From Cryptomeria japonica (taxonomy: Eukaryota > Streptophyta > Pinopsida > Cupressales > Cupressaceae): DNA of 64,000 nt. This document shows, piece after piece, positions 12,147 to 23,775 of this stretch. A model generated the notes under the pieces. The model searched no databases. It had not been told where the DNA came from and worked only from the letters and a program-made list of their open reading frames with translations. How positions within the stretch are numbered: the first letter of the stretch is position 1; every line of letters begins with the position of its first letter. Made by a program: the position numbers and the translations under genes. The stretch is from contig NC_081414.1 of the NCBI RefSeq assembly GCF_030272615.1, positions 522,352,185 to 522,416,184 of the forward strand, written 5' to 3'.

Positions 12147-12217
12147 CATATATACATATATATACATACATATATATACATATATACATATATATACATA
12201 CATATATATATATATAT
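11860..12217. repeat. Short spacer and TA/ATAC microsatellite
   Basis: A second copy of the LTR end ATTTTTAGGTGTCTACA occurs at 11927-11943, 84 bp after the first. From about 12094 to 12217 the DNA is ATAC/TA microsatellite, in which Copia-1 is inserted. No gene seen. Confidence 0.8.
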
Positions 12218-13272
12218 TGTTGGTATTTTGGTATGGTTTTGTCATTGATGTCAACACCTATCAACACTTATCAACTCTGGCACTTTGGAGAAATGGCAAT
12301 GTTTACCAGCAAGCAAGTGACTTTATGCACAGTCACCGGTATTTGGTACATTGGCAGGATATATTGTTCACCGACACTTGGAATTACATGGAAAACATTT
12401 GGTTATGTCGAAGACATCATTTGGACACTTTGTCTTGGAGATTTGTTCATTGGTATATTCGTATTTGCATATTTGTTGTTATCAGCAAATAGGTCTAGGC
12501 TATGCACTGACACACTTATCTATTCGAGATCAGCACGACATGCTTTGGAGATGATTTTGTTGTTATTGTAAATGCATTAAGCTGACATGTTGAATCGGAT
12601 ATTGCATCAATTATTGATTTACTTGTAATTATTTTATTGCAATATCTTGTAGAGCTGACCTACTAAAATTGGTCTTAGGTTATGGTATATATGTAAGATC
12701 TTATTTGTAAGATCGATGGGTGATTGGGAAAAGAATCATAAGAAGGTATATGCAAGAATAATTAGAGCTATACACACAGACATCATTTAAGGTGAAGCAA
12801 GGTTTTTGTAAAGGCAATCAAAACTACACCGATACTGAATCAAGCATATGAAGATGCTATTTTGAGCAGTAGATCATTATTGGATTTAACCATCCAATTC
12901 TAGTTAGTGTGACTCCTATTTGTGTTTGAGCAGTGAGCTCTAGGTGCTTGGCCTTTTTGCATGTATGGGTCCCATTTGTATATACATACTATCTGTAGTA
13001 GTATCATCTGATTATGGGTAAGGTTTCCCACCATGGTTTTTCCCCTTACAGGGTTTCCATGTACAAATATTGGTGTTATGTGATGTGGATGTTATTGTCT
13101 TTCTGCTTCATGCATTAATCTTTACCAGTACTGTAATTAACTGATAAACTATCTACTGACATAAAGTCTGATTTATCAGTATTAAGCATTAAGGTTGGTT
13201 AAATTGTTTTTGGTTTGAATTTATCAGACAACTAATTCACCCCCCCCTCTTAGTTGTCTCTAGGACCAAACA
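12218..13272 (+). repeat. Copia-1 5' LTR
   Basis: Starts TGTTGGTATTTTGG and ends in ACCAAACA just before the PBS. Near its 3' end it holds the conserved block CACCATGGTTTTTCCCC (about 13031-13047) and the C-run hairpin (13226-13259). Confidence 0.95.
13226..13259 (+). other. U5 C-run hairpin, Copia-1 5' LTR
   Basis: Perfect 10-bp inverted repeat AGACAACTAA (13226-13235) / TTAGTTGTCT (13250-13259) around a 14-nt loop TTCACCCCCCCCTC, ending 14 nt before the PBS. Confidence 0.8.
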
Positions 13273-13273
13273 A

Positions 13274-13285
13274 TTGGTATAAGAG
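13274..13285 (+). other. Copia-1 primer binding site (mutated)
   Basis: TTGGTATAAGAG: the tRNA-iMet PBS with one C to A change compared with the intact copy at 61701. Confidence 0.85.
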
Positions 13286-13329
13286 TAGATTCCTCTTTTT
13301 GTAGAAGTTTAATAGCTTGAGGAGATCTA

Positions 13330-14427
13330 ATGTCTACTAACTATTTCAGGAAGGACAATCCTAAACTTGATGGAAGCAACTATGGCATATGGAAGATTAG
13401 AATGGAGACACATCTAAATTACATTGGAAAGGACCTCTGGGAAGTTACAAAGAATGGCTATACTGCTCCTACTCCTGGTCAGCCTAATCTACCTACCTTA
13501 GGAAAAGATGAAGAAAATGATTGCAAGGGAAGAGAAGCACTTTTGAGTGCATTATCAGATCATCAAATCATGGGATTATCAGATAGGTCTACTGCTAAAG
13601 CTATTTGGGATCATTTGGAAAGATTGAATGAAGGAGATTCCATAGTCAAAATTGCAAAACTTGAAAGCTTCCGGGTCAGGTATGAAAATATGAAAATGGA
13701 AGAAGATGAAAGGATTACTGCTTTTATGGAAAGAGTAAATGAAATTGTTTTGGGTATTAAATGTTGTGGAGGAACCTTAAGTGAAGATGAAATTGTTTCA
13801 AAAGTTTTAAGAGGATTGCCACTGGCATATAAAATAAAAGTTATTGCTATAAATGAGTTGAGAACTATGCCTAATACATCAGTAACTAGGGACACATTGA
13901 TTGGAAAACTTTCAACTTTTAAAATTGAGGAATTTGGTCCTATTGCTACTATAAAGAAAGATTTAGCTTTTAAGGCATCAACATCATCTGCACCATCTTT
14001 TGACAAATCTGATTGGAAAGCCTTTTATGCAAGAGAACTTGAGGAAAGCAGGAGAGAAAATGAAGAACTTGAAGAACTTGAAGCACTATTTGCAAGGAAA
14101 ATGCCTAAAGGTCCAGTTGGAAGTAAGTATGAAGGTAAAGCACCCTTTAAATGTTTTAACTGTAATAAGATTGGTCATATGGATTCAAGATGCCCTGATA
14201 GACATTCTATACTAAGAGAAGAAGCTAGAAGAACATACAAGCCTAACCCTGAATATCAGAGATACAGATTTAAGAAGAATAAAGATAAATCTTATTATCT
14301 TGCTGATGAAGGAGTCACTGATTATTCAAATGAAGATCCGACAGACAATGGATGGGTTTTTTGTTGCTATAATAGAAGATCAACCGACACCTACTATTCA
14401 ATTGGTAGAGTAGGCCCTGGCAGCTAA
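13330..14427 (+). CDS. Copia-1 gag
   Basis: A 365-codon frame with its ATG 45 nt after the PBS. It encodes a Copia gag: an N-terminal domain (KLDGSNYGIWKIRMETHL, residues 13-30), the helical UBN2-type capsid region (about 65-200, IWDHLERL, LRGLP), a charged linker and one CCHC zinc knuckle at residues 275-288 (CFNCNKIGHMDSRC), which binds RNA. The frame is open through most of gag; the last residues (after EGVTDYSNED) leave the family reading because of a frameshift just before protease, so gag-pol cannot be made. It could be the only translatable part of this copy. Confidence 0.9.
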   Translation: MSTNYFRKDNPKLDGSNYGIWKIRMETHLNYIGKDLWEVTKNGYTAPTPGQPNLPTLGKDEENDCKGREALLSALSDHQIMGLSDRSTAKAIWDHLERLNEGDSIVKIAKLESFRVRYENMKMEEDERITAFMERVNEIVLGIKCCGGTLSEDEIVSKVLRGLPLAYKIKVIAINELRTMPNTSVTRDTLIGKLSTFKIEEFGPIATIKKDLAFKASTSSAPSFDKSDWKAFYARELEESRRENEELEELEALFARKMPKGPVGSKYEGKAPFKCFNCNKIGHMDSRCPDRHSILREEARRTYKPNPEYQRYRFKKNKDKSYYLADEGVTDYSNEDPTDNGWVFCCYNRRSTDTYYSIGRVGPGS

Positions 14428-15820
14428 AGTTGAAGTTAAGGATGAATGGATCGCTCATTGAGGATGTTCACATCATATGACTGGTGATAAAGGTAAATTC
14501 TTGAACTTTCAGGAATATAATGGGGGTTTAGTAAGATTTGGAGATGATAAAGCTTGCTTAATCAAAGGAAAAGGTACAATATTTCTTGATGGTAAGCATA
14601 ATACTGACAATATTTACTATGTACAAGGTTTAAAGCATAATCTTTTTAGTGTTGGTCAATTAGTTGAAAAAGGATTTAAGTTACAATTCAAGAATGGAAA
14701 ATGCAAAATTTTGAATAGAACTGGTTTGAAAATTGCAATTGATAATCAAACTAGAGGTAACATCTTTCATTTGAATAACAATGAAAAGACATGCTTGATT
14801 ACACATATTGATGAAAGTTGGCTATGGCATAACAGACTCTGTCATGTAAATTTTGATTGTATGGTAAAAATCAGTACTACTAAGGCAGTTAGAGATTTAC
14901 CTAAGATTGTTAAGCCTCACAATCTGGTATGTAAGGAATGTCAATTTGGAAAACAAGTTAGAGCATCTTTTAAAAGTATTCCAGAAAAATACAATAATTC
15001 TCTTGACTTAATTCACACTAATTTATGTCATTCAGCTAGAACTAAAAGCTTACAAGGTGATAGATATTTCATGCTAATCATTGATGACTATTATAGAATG
15101 TGTTGGGTTACTTTTCTCAGAGAAAAATCAAAAGCACTTGGGAAGTTCAAACTATTCAAAGAAATGGTAGAAAATGAAACCAATAAGAAAATCAAATGTC
15201 TGAGATCAGATCAAGGAGGTGAATTCACATCTAAGGAATTTAATACATTATGTGAAGTGAATGGAATCAAGAGACAATTATCAACACCTTGGACACCACA
15301 ACAGAATGGAGTTGTAGAAAGGAAAAATAGAACTATCTTGGATGTAGCTAGAAGTATGTTATCTGAAGCAAATCTACCACATGTATATTGGAGAGAGGTA
15401 GTAAGCACAACGGTCTATACATTCAACAAAGTTCACATAAAAGGAGAAACCAGTAAGACCCCTCATGAACTATGGTTTGGTATTACTCCTACTCTTAAAT
15501 ATTTCAGAATATTTAGAAGTAAATGCTATATTAGAAGAGATGAGTATATTGGCAAATTTGATCCTAGAAGTGATGAAGGAATATTTCCTGGTTATTCATC
15601 TAAGAGAAAAGCATATAGATTTTTTAAGAGATTGCAAAAGATTGTTGAGAGTACAAATGTGAAGATTGATGAACAGTTTAGAGGAACTTCAAGGTATATA
15701 GACTTTGAACCAGCAACAAAGATACTGAATAATGAACCTACATTGAATCCACTGATACAAAATGAAGATCCAGTTACACTGGTATCATCTAAAAATTCCA
15801 CTATAACTAGGGAACATTAG
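14428..15820 (+). pseudogene. Copia-1 protease and integrase (broken)
   Basis: Protease is reduced to H-stop-GCSHHMTG at about 14456-14480: the catalytic DSG motif is lost (TGA at 14459). From 14477 a 447-codon frame holds the GAG-pre-integrase region (LWHNRLCHV...CKECQFGK, the HHCC zinc finger) and the integrase core. The first catalytic Asp has become Asn (LIHTNLC); the second Asp (RSDQGGEF) and the Glu (PQQNGVVERKN) remain. TAG ends the frame at 15818-15820, before RT. Copia-2 has a stop at the equivalent position. Confidence 0.9.
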
Positions 15821-17483
15821 CAAACGAAGACACCCTGGTATGTGAGATTGAACCACTCTAAAAATCAGATAATTGGGAACAAGTATCAAGGAGTTATGAC
15901 AAGAGGAAGACTGGAAAATGAAGAGGTATGTCTTACTTCTCAAATTGAACCATCATCAATTAATGAGGCATGTGAAGATGAGCACTAGATTAAAGCTATG
16001 GAAGAGGAACTAGAACAAATTGAGAAGAATAACACATGGACATTAGTTCCCCGGACTAAAGACAAAAATGTGATTGGAACAAAATGGGTATTCAGAAACA
16101 AACTTAATGAAGATGGGAAGGTAATAAAAAATAAAGCAAGACTAGAATGTAAGGGATATTCTCAAAAAGAAGGAATTGATTATAATGAAACCTTTGCACT
16201 GGTAGCTAGAATTGAGGCAGTCAGATTATTCTTGGCTTTTGCAGCACACAAGAACTACGAAGTATATCAAATGGATATTAAATGTGCATTTTTGAATGGA
16301 GATCTTGAAGAAGAAGTTTACATTGAGCAACCCAATGGATTTTCTTTGACAGATAATAAAGATATGGTTTGCAGGTTAAGGAAAGCTTTGTATGGGTTGA
16401 AGCAAGCTCCAAGAGCTTGGTATGCTAGATTGGATAAATATCTTTTGAAGATTGGTTTTTATAAAGGTAATGCTGACAACGACTTATACTATAAAGTGAC
16501 TAATGATGACATCATAGTTATAGAAGCTTTTGTTGATGATATAATCTTTGGAGGAGAAGATGGATTATGTAAAGACTTTTCTATTGAAATGCAACATGAA
16601 TTTGAAATGTCTATGATTGGAGAGATAAAATTATTTTTAAGATTGCAAATTTTACAAACTAGTAAAGGTATATTCTTAAGTCAATCCATGTACTTGAAGG
16701 AGTTACTAAAAAAATTTGGGATGGAGAACTCTAAACCGGTAAGCACACCTATGACTACAAATAACAAATTATCACTAAGGGATGAATCTACACCTATTAA
16801 TCCGACTAGGTACAAGTCTACGATAGGAGGCCTACTATATTTGACACAAACAAGACCTGATATTATGAATGCAATATGTATTATTTCAATATTTCAGAGT
16901 AATCCTAAAGAAAATCATGAATCAATAGTAAAAAGGATTTTCTGGTACTTATAAGGCACTACAAATGTTGGTTTATGGTATCCTAGAGCTGAAAACTTTG
17001 AATTATGTGCATATACAGATGCAAACTGGGCAGGAGATGTGGATGACATAAAAAGCACCATCGATGGAGTATTTTTTCTTGGAAGAAGATTATATTCTTG
17101 GTTGAGTAAGAAAAAAAAGTTGTACATCTTTATCAACAATAGAATCAGGATACGTTGCAGGAGAAACTAACTGTACACAAGTATTATGGCTTAAACAAAT
17201 GTTGAAGGACATAAAGGTAAAATGCAAGGAACCTATAACTATCTATTGTGATAACACTGCAACAATTGATATATCTAAGAATCTAGTACTACATTCTAAA
17301 ACTAAATATGTTTCTATCAAATTGAACTTTTTGAAAGAGAATGTTGAAGCAACAGAAGTAAAACTAGTTTATGTGAATACTAAAGAGCATATTGCAGATA
17401 TTTTCACTAAGCCTTTGCCTAAGGAGACTTTTGAATATCTTAGATGCAAGCTTGAGGTCATACCCCCACTGGTAGAGACTTAA
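15821..17483 (+). pseudogene. Copia-1 reverse transcriptase and RNase H (broken)
   Basis: After a stop at about 15987 a long frame (15998-16954) encodes the Copia [48 protein letters not shown] and the catalytic FVDDIIFGG (about 16530). A TAA (16952-16954), then a frameshift near 17115, split the RNase H: CAYTDANWAGD is before the shift and IYCDNTATIDISKN...HIADIFTKPLPK after it (17199-17483). Every domain is recognisable; none can be expressed as a polyprotein. Confidence 0.92.
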
Positions 17484-17559
17484 ACAGTTGATGTTTGTCA
17501 TCAACCAACATAACTAACAGAGAAATCTTTTATTTTGGCTTTGATGAGTAGAGCTACTT

Positions 17560-17856
17560 CTCAGGGGGAGTAGTTGGCATACTAAATTGGTTGGTAATTT
17601 ATATTTGAACCTGATTTTTATTGGATTTGGTATTTGATGTCAAAGGGGGAGAGATTTATATGGAAAAAAAAAGGAGAACACATGTTACTCTCAGGGGGAG
17701 AGACTATTACTTTGGGAGAGATTGATTACTCTCTATATCTGAATTTTGATTTCTAGTTATGATCTCTTTTGGGAGATTGTTGGTTTTTGGCATTTCTGTT
17801 TTGGCACTTTGATGGTTTTTCCATCTTGTGTTGCCATCAATGCCAAAGGGGGAGAT
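17560..17856 (+). other. Copia-1 polypurine tract region (four G5 motifs)
   Basis: The tract AAAGGGGGAGAT (17845-17856) abuts the 3' LTR and is the primer for plus-strand DNA. Three further GGGGGAG motifs lie upstream at about 17564, 17645 and 17694, within non-coding sequence after RNase H. Confidence 0.85.
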
Positions 17857-18899
17857 TGTTGGTATTTTGGTATGGTTTTGTGATTGATGTCAACACCTAT
17901 CAACACTTATCAACTCTGGCACTTTGGAGAAATGGCAATGTTCACCGACAAGCAAGTGACTTTATGCATAGTCACTGGTATCTGGTACACTAGCAGGATA
18001 TATTGTTCATCGACACTTGGAATGACATGGAAAACATCTGGTTATGTCGAATACATCATTTGGCCACTTTGTCTTGGAGATTTTTTCATTGGTATATTTG
18101 TAGTTGCATATTTGTTGTTACCGACAAACAGGTCCAGGTTGTGCAGCAACAGGCTTATCTATCCCAGATCAGCATGATACACATTGGAGATGATTTTGTT
18201 GTTATTGTAAATGCATTAAGCTAACATGTTGAATCGAATATTACATCAGTTATTGATTTACTTGTAATTATTTACTTGTAATATCTTGTAGAGCTGACCT
18301 ACTAAAATTGGTCTTAGGTTATGGTTTATATGTAAGATCGATGGGCGATTGGGAAAATAATCATAAGAAGGTATATGCAAGAATAAGAAGATCTATACAT
18401 GCAGACATCATTTAAGGTGAAGTAAGGTTTTTGTAAAGGCAATCAGAACTACACCGGTATTGAATCCAGCATATGAAGATGCTATTTTGAGTAGTACATC
18501 ATTATTGGATTTAACCATCCAATTGTAGTCAATGTGACTCCTATTTGTGTTTGAGCAGTGAGCTCTAGGCACTTGTCCTTTATGCATGTGTAGACCCCAT
18601 TTTTATGCACATACTATCTGTAGTAGTATCATCTGATTGTGGGTAAGGTTTCCCACCGTGGTTTTTCCCCTTACAGGGTTTCCACGTACAAATAGTGGTG
18701 TTATGTGTTGTGGATGTTATTGTCTTTTTGTTTCATGCATTAATCTTTACTGGTATTGTAATTAACTGATAAAATGTCTACCGGCATAAAGTCTGATTTA
18801 CTAGTATTAAGCATTAAGGTTGGTTAAATTGTTTTTGGTTTGAATTTATTAGACAACTGATTCACCCCCCCCCCTCTCAGTTGTCTCTGGGACCTAACA
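17857..18899 (+). repeat. Copia-1 3' LTR
   Basis: Direct repeat of 12218-13272, starting TGTTGG and ending CCTAACA. It lacks a short segment around TAAGATCTTATTTG present in the 5' copy and has many substitutions. Confidence 0.95.
18851..18886 (+). other. U5 C-run hairpin, Copia-1 3' LTR
   Basis: Perfect 10-bp stem AGACAACTGA (18851-18860) / TCAGTTGTCT (18877-18886), loop TTCAC10TC. It differs from the 5' LTR hairpin by one base pair (G-C here, A-T there). Confidence 0.8.
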
Positions 18900-19005
18900 T
18901 ATATATGTATGTATACATATATATATGTATATATGTATAGTATATATATGTATATACATATATATATATATGTATGTATGTATATATGTATAGTATATAT
19001 ATATG

Positions 19006-19048
<43 letters not shown>
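18900..19048. repeat. TA/ATGT and (AC)n microsatellite
   Basis: The other half of the microsatellite into which Copia-1 inserted, continuing into an (AC)n run of about 37 nt (19011-19047). Confidence 0.95.
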
Positions 19049-19053
<5 letters not shown>

Positions 19054-21798
19054 ATGCCCTGCCAAGAACACCAAAGGAAAACCATACAACTAAGAAACTA
19101 AGGGTGAAATAAATTTTTTTTTAAAGTATAAATCACATTAAGTGTTTTACTTACTACATTGAACATAATTATGCAAGTACAAGACTTAAAACAAGAATTC
19201 CTAAAGGGGTTACCAATGAAGAATTATAAGAACGATTAAATTCCAAATTAAAGATTAATCCAATTATACATCAATTACTTAATGAATACGATAAACCATA
19301 ATCACATAATCGATTTCATCATTGAAATATTGAAAGTATTACATTATAAAATTCTCTTTAAGAAAGCATTTTCTCAAAGCATAAGGATAACTGAGCTAAT
19401 AAAATTCATTAACTTCAGATTAAATTATTCATCAAATACATGGCTTCCAATAATACATTTAAAATTTACATCATTGCCAATTACAAGGTTACATAGATCC
19501 ATGATAAAAATGACCACATAGGTCTCAAAAGTACAATAATCTCCAACATGAGATAATACACAAATCACAAACCACAGGAATATTTGCAAAGCCAATCCTT
19601 GCATGAAGGCACGAACATAAAAATCCAATGGGAAGTAACACTACTACCCAACCATGTGATCCCAAAATGGAATCACCCCACCATTCTAGGAGATAGCAGA
19701 AGAACCTCAAGAAAGAATAAGGAAGACATGGATGACAATATAAGAGTGACTCCACAATACTCCAGGTGAACTCAGCATCACAACACACTAGTGACCCTTA
19801 AGAGAGAGTGTCATTGCATACCTTATGATGGTTACCCTAGGTAGGCCTCCATAGGTCCCGACCCCCATCCTAGGTTATCCTAGTAACCTTTCCCAAACCC
19901 CCGGTTCCATCTAAGCCTCATGCGGACCCTACCAACCCTTCGTGAAGAAAAGGTGGTTCGTTTGCCATTCCAGGCCTTCCAACTACATCTTGAGCTTATA
20001 CTAGCACTCAACCATGCGTGGGGTACAATATCTTAATTAATATTAAGAACTACCCACCCCCTAATCAATTATTAGGCTATCACTTAGTATCTCACTTTCG
20101 AGGGGTTATCCTGCCAACCACTTCGAGAGCAACCCCCACTCGAAAGACACTCTCCCATAGGACACTAAACAAACATGGTCACTCTATGAGGACCCTATGG
20201 TGAAACAGACAGCCATAACACCACTACAAAATATAGGTGACCAAAAACATAGTCTTACTAACCCTTGGTTAACCATAAGGAATAAGAACAATATGGTTAA
20301 AGCAACAAGGTTATAAATACAACACCTGATCAAGAGGTACAATATACACCACAACAGGAAGACTAAATGTAGACAAGAATTTGCAACAAAATAAGTCCCT
20401 TGCAAGAAATGCCATTTTCACTAAGACCAAACTTAGACAATCTTTTGAAATTAACAACATCATATACACTTGCAAATTCATCATTTAAAATTTTAAAAAA
20501 TACCACCATAATGATTAAGAGAAAATCAAGTCATCATTGAACTAATAAGACTAGAAATCTAACTAATCATAAATAATCGATTTAACTCTTTTCAATTTGA
20601 ACAAGCAATAGTCATAATCATTTTAATGAATAAAACACCCCACATTAAATAATACATTTATCCCAAAAGCATCATTTAATTAATAAATAAAAACTATTTC
20701 TTAAAACTATTAATATATTAATAAAAAATAATATATATATAATAATTATTATTATTATTAACAATTAATAATTAATAATATCACTAATACTACTTTATCT
20801 TTATTTTTTTAATAATTAAATTTTTTTTAATAATAATAATTAAAAAAACACTTATCGAATAAAAAGGTGGGTCCACGGGGGCTCACAGCTGCTAGCGCTG
20901 CTTGCTACCACATGTATGTGGTAGCGACACATGTGGTAGCAGTGCAAGCTACTAGGGAGTGTGTGGCTGGGTCGAGCCCAGCTCCCCGCCATGCATCCCT
21001 CATTAATTAATTTTAAATTTATTTAAATCTTTGCACCCAAAACTAGAGAACTTTGTTTTCATAGAGAAAACCATAATTTTTATTTTTTTTTAAATTTTTC
21101 CCCAAACAAGATTTTTCTGAAAACTAAAAGTAGTATAAAAGACCCAAAGCAAAAGATCATGGGCAAATTTCATGAGAAATAAAGAAAAAATAGAGGGGAT
21201 TTAATTAATTTCTTCATTTCTTCACACACGGGAAAAATCTTTGCATCATACAAAGAGGGCAAATTGACAAAATTTTGCTAGAATAACCTCCTAATTTTAA
21301 ACAAATAGAAACTTGAAAACATACAGAAAAAAAAATCTATTTCTTACTACTCCAATTGAGAAAATAATCAAAAACTAAATTTTACAAAAAAATTGAAAGC
21401 ACACAGCCAACAATATATTGGACAGTCTCTTCAACAAAAAAACACATTGAATTGGAATTTGATTAAATTCAAGAGAAAACTACTCTATTTCCAAACCAAA
21501 CTTTCAAACAATAATTTTCAATCACACACACAGGAAAAAGCTCAAATCATTTAAATTTTTATTGCAACAAAAGAGAGAAATCTACCCAACCTTAAAAGCA
21601 ATCCAGGAAGAAAATTGTAGAAGAGCTTCAATCCTGCACACCAATTCCAAAATCTAGATTCCCCCTTCCAAATGGTTTCCAAGTTTTGGTTTTCAAAAAT
21701 GACTCCTTCACTTCCTGTGCACTCACAGGTAATATGGGAAAAATATTTTTAACCTAAACTTTTAGGTTAAAAGTTTTCCTCAACCAATAGGAATATAA
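19049..21798. other. Unassigned AT-rich spacer
   Basis: No retroelement domain or host gene recognised. 19800-20200 is more GC-rich and repeat-like (CCCTAGGTAGGCC, GACCCCCATCC), possibly an old LTR. 20690-20850 is almost pure A/T. A hairpin cluster lies at 20900-20950. TAACCTAAAC/TTTTAGGTTA is a short inverted repeat just before Gypsy-2. Confidence 0.6.
20904..20940. repeat. Hairpin cluster
   Basis: GCTACCACAT (20904-20913) and ATGTGGTAGC (20916-20925) form a perfect 10-bp inverted repeat with a 2-nt spacer. A third arm ATGTGGTAGC follows at 20931-20940, so two alternative hairpins can form. Confidence 0.85.
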
Positions 21799-21803
21799 TA
21801 TTT

Positions 21804-23021
21804 TGTAAAGCGGAAAAATTGAACCCTAGTCGTTCTCCCCTCCCCAACTCCAAGGAGAGAGAAGGGAGAGTCACTAGGGTTGATGGTTTTCACTTAGGAG
21901 AGACTTTACATTCAAAAGAGGGGTTGAAACCCACAAGATCCAATCCCACGCAATGCAAGATTGGATTCTAAATGAGTTTCAAGGGTTGTGATAGCAAGGA
22001 TACCCTCTTTTGTAAAGAATGTAGATAGAAAGATTGAACTAGAAATGCATGTAAAGTGGGAAATATTCGCTTATAAACAGAGATAGGGATATGGTATGAA
22101 GCTGCGGACCTGGAATTAGCAGTAAAATGTCGAGACGGTGCTGTTCTGCAAATTTGAGCGAAAGTTGACGAGACGATGGCGCCCGGCGTGCACACGGTCC
22201 TCCGAAAAATCCGCAAAACGAAGGGGGATCTATTCGTCTCTGCACAAGGATTCCAGATCTTCAATTACAGCCGCATACCTACAATCTACACATAGAAAAG
22301 AGAGGACGATTGGGGGGTTAGGGATGAGGGGTTTGCCTTTAGGTCAAACCCCAGTTTTGGAATTAACCAAGAAATGAGAATGCTGTAAATGTAAATGTTA
22401 GTAATGTAAACAAGTACTGATACCTTGTTGTAAGAATGTTTGTATTCTTACATGCGAAGGTGTAATGTATGTAGTATGTTGTATGTAATGTGTTATAAGT
22501 GATCTCCTCTTCAATGGTTGAATCCTTGTCTTGAATGCAACACTTAGCCTTGAATGGAGACTTAGAATGATCAATTGCTTGAAGGAATGCTTGAATGCTT
22601 GAATGTTTGAATATTGCTTTCACCTCTTTCTTCATCTTCCAAAATGGGAGAGGAAATGTAGTTTATATACTTGTCAATTAGGGCTGATAGACTGATTTTC
22701 CTGACCTTAGGCTGACCAGGAAATGTTATTTTCCAATTTGCAAACATAAAGACCCAAGACCCAAAAGAGACTGGGCCCAAAAATAGGGCCAGGGACAAGG
22801 GTGCTAGGTGCCATGGTCCTGGGGGACCAGGGCGCTAGGCGCCATGGTCCCACCTCCAGGGACAACAGGGTGCAAGGAGGATCAGGCCAGGGTGCTGAAA
22901 AATACAGTTTTTGATGTCATGAACAAGTTTCGGGGTCTCCATTCAGGTTCTATGTTGCATCGCCATCGTGAAGACCCAAATGCAGTCGAAATTGCAAGTG
23001 TCGCAATTTTAGGATGCTACA
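21804..23021 (-). repeat. Gypsy-2 3' LTR
   Basis: 1,218 bp, plus-strand ends TGTAAAGC...GCTACA. Contains two copies of a 31-bp GC-rich unit (CCAGGGCGCTAGGCGCCATG) near 22800-22860. Confidence 0.95.
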
Positions 23022-23034
23022 TTTAGCCCCCACT
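23022..23034 (-). other. Gypsy-2 polypurine tract
   Basis: Minus strand AGTGGGGGCTAAA directly abuts the LTR start TGTAGC. Confidence 0.8.
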
Positions 23035-23775
23035 TTAGCGGGAGTATAAGCGTACGCTCATACTTCCGGTAAAGTACAAGGAAAACAACATTGAAAAACT
23101 TTCACCATGTCAAGGAGGCAAGATACACCAAGCCCCCAGTGGACTAAGGATCTTACGACTTTGATTGACAAAGTAAAAGGGAAGATCACGAGAGAGAACC
23201 ATGACTGTCAGTAGTAAGGTTCCCTCACTATGAGTCATGCAAGAAAGATATCAAAAATTTTCAAGGCAAAGCTAAATTTGTCAAGAAATTTTCAAGTATC
23301 TTGAAAAGATATGAACGGGATGTATGCCCCCCTACGTTAAAGCGATCGCACACGCCTCACCGGGGGTGATTGCTTTAAGGTAGTGATACATATAAGAAAT
23401 GAGAAGGGAAAGGAGCACGTTATCACAAGGATTTAGCCCCCAAGTGTGAGATAAGCCCAAGGATAATAGACACAAAACACAAAGCACAAGGTGACTTCGC
23501 TTTCCTCGGGGTCAGTATGCTGTATGATAATTCATGTATATCATATGTATGTATGCATAATTGTTCTTCATTCCCCAATCAAGGAAGGTCACCTAGAAGA
23601 AGGGAACACATGTGTCTTTTGAGTCAACATGAGAGAGACCAAAAGAGATCTCAATGCTTTGCATCATCCTCAAGTAGACAACACTAAGGACAACAAATAG
23701 AAGAATGAGAGTAACACATAGAAGAAGTAACAAAAAAAATCAAGAGAGGAGGAGAGAATCTGCTATGCTAATGAA
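23035..23775 (-). other. Gypsy-2 3' untranslated region
   Basis: About 740 bp between the gag-protease stop and the PPT. No RT or integrase motif found in the frames read. One inverted TTTAAGG/CCTTAAA-like signal near 23336-23382 (ACGTTAAAGCGATCGC...GATTGCTTTAAGG). Confidence 0.6.

Larger units (their letters stand above)
12218..18899 (+). mobile_element. Copia-1: complete Ty1/Copia LTR retrotransposon
   Basis: Two direct LTRs (12218-13272, 17857-18899) flank PBS, gag, protease, integrase, RT, RNase H and PPT in Copia order. TATAT flanks both sides (12213-12217, 18900-18904), compatible with a 5-bp target duplication but weak because the target is a TA microsatellite. Coding is interrupted by several stops and shifts, so the copy is non-functional. 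The LTRs differ at many positions, indicating an old insertion. Confidence 0.95.

Noticed and set aside
12074-12571. ORF running from microsatellite into the Copia-1 LTR
   Set aside because: Crosses an LTR boundary and codes only for repeat-derived residues.
22039-22377. Paired ORFs repeated in both Gypsy-2 LTRs (also 28574-28912)
   Set aside because: They occur in both copies because the LTRs are repeats; no domain is visible.
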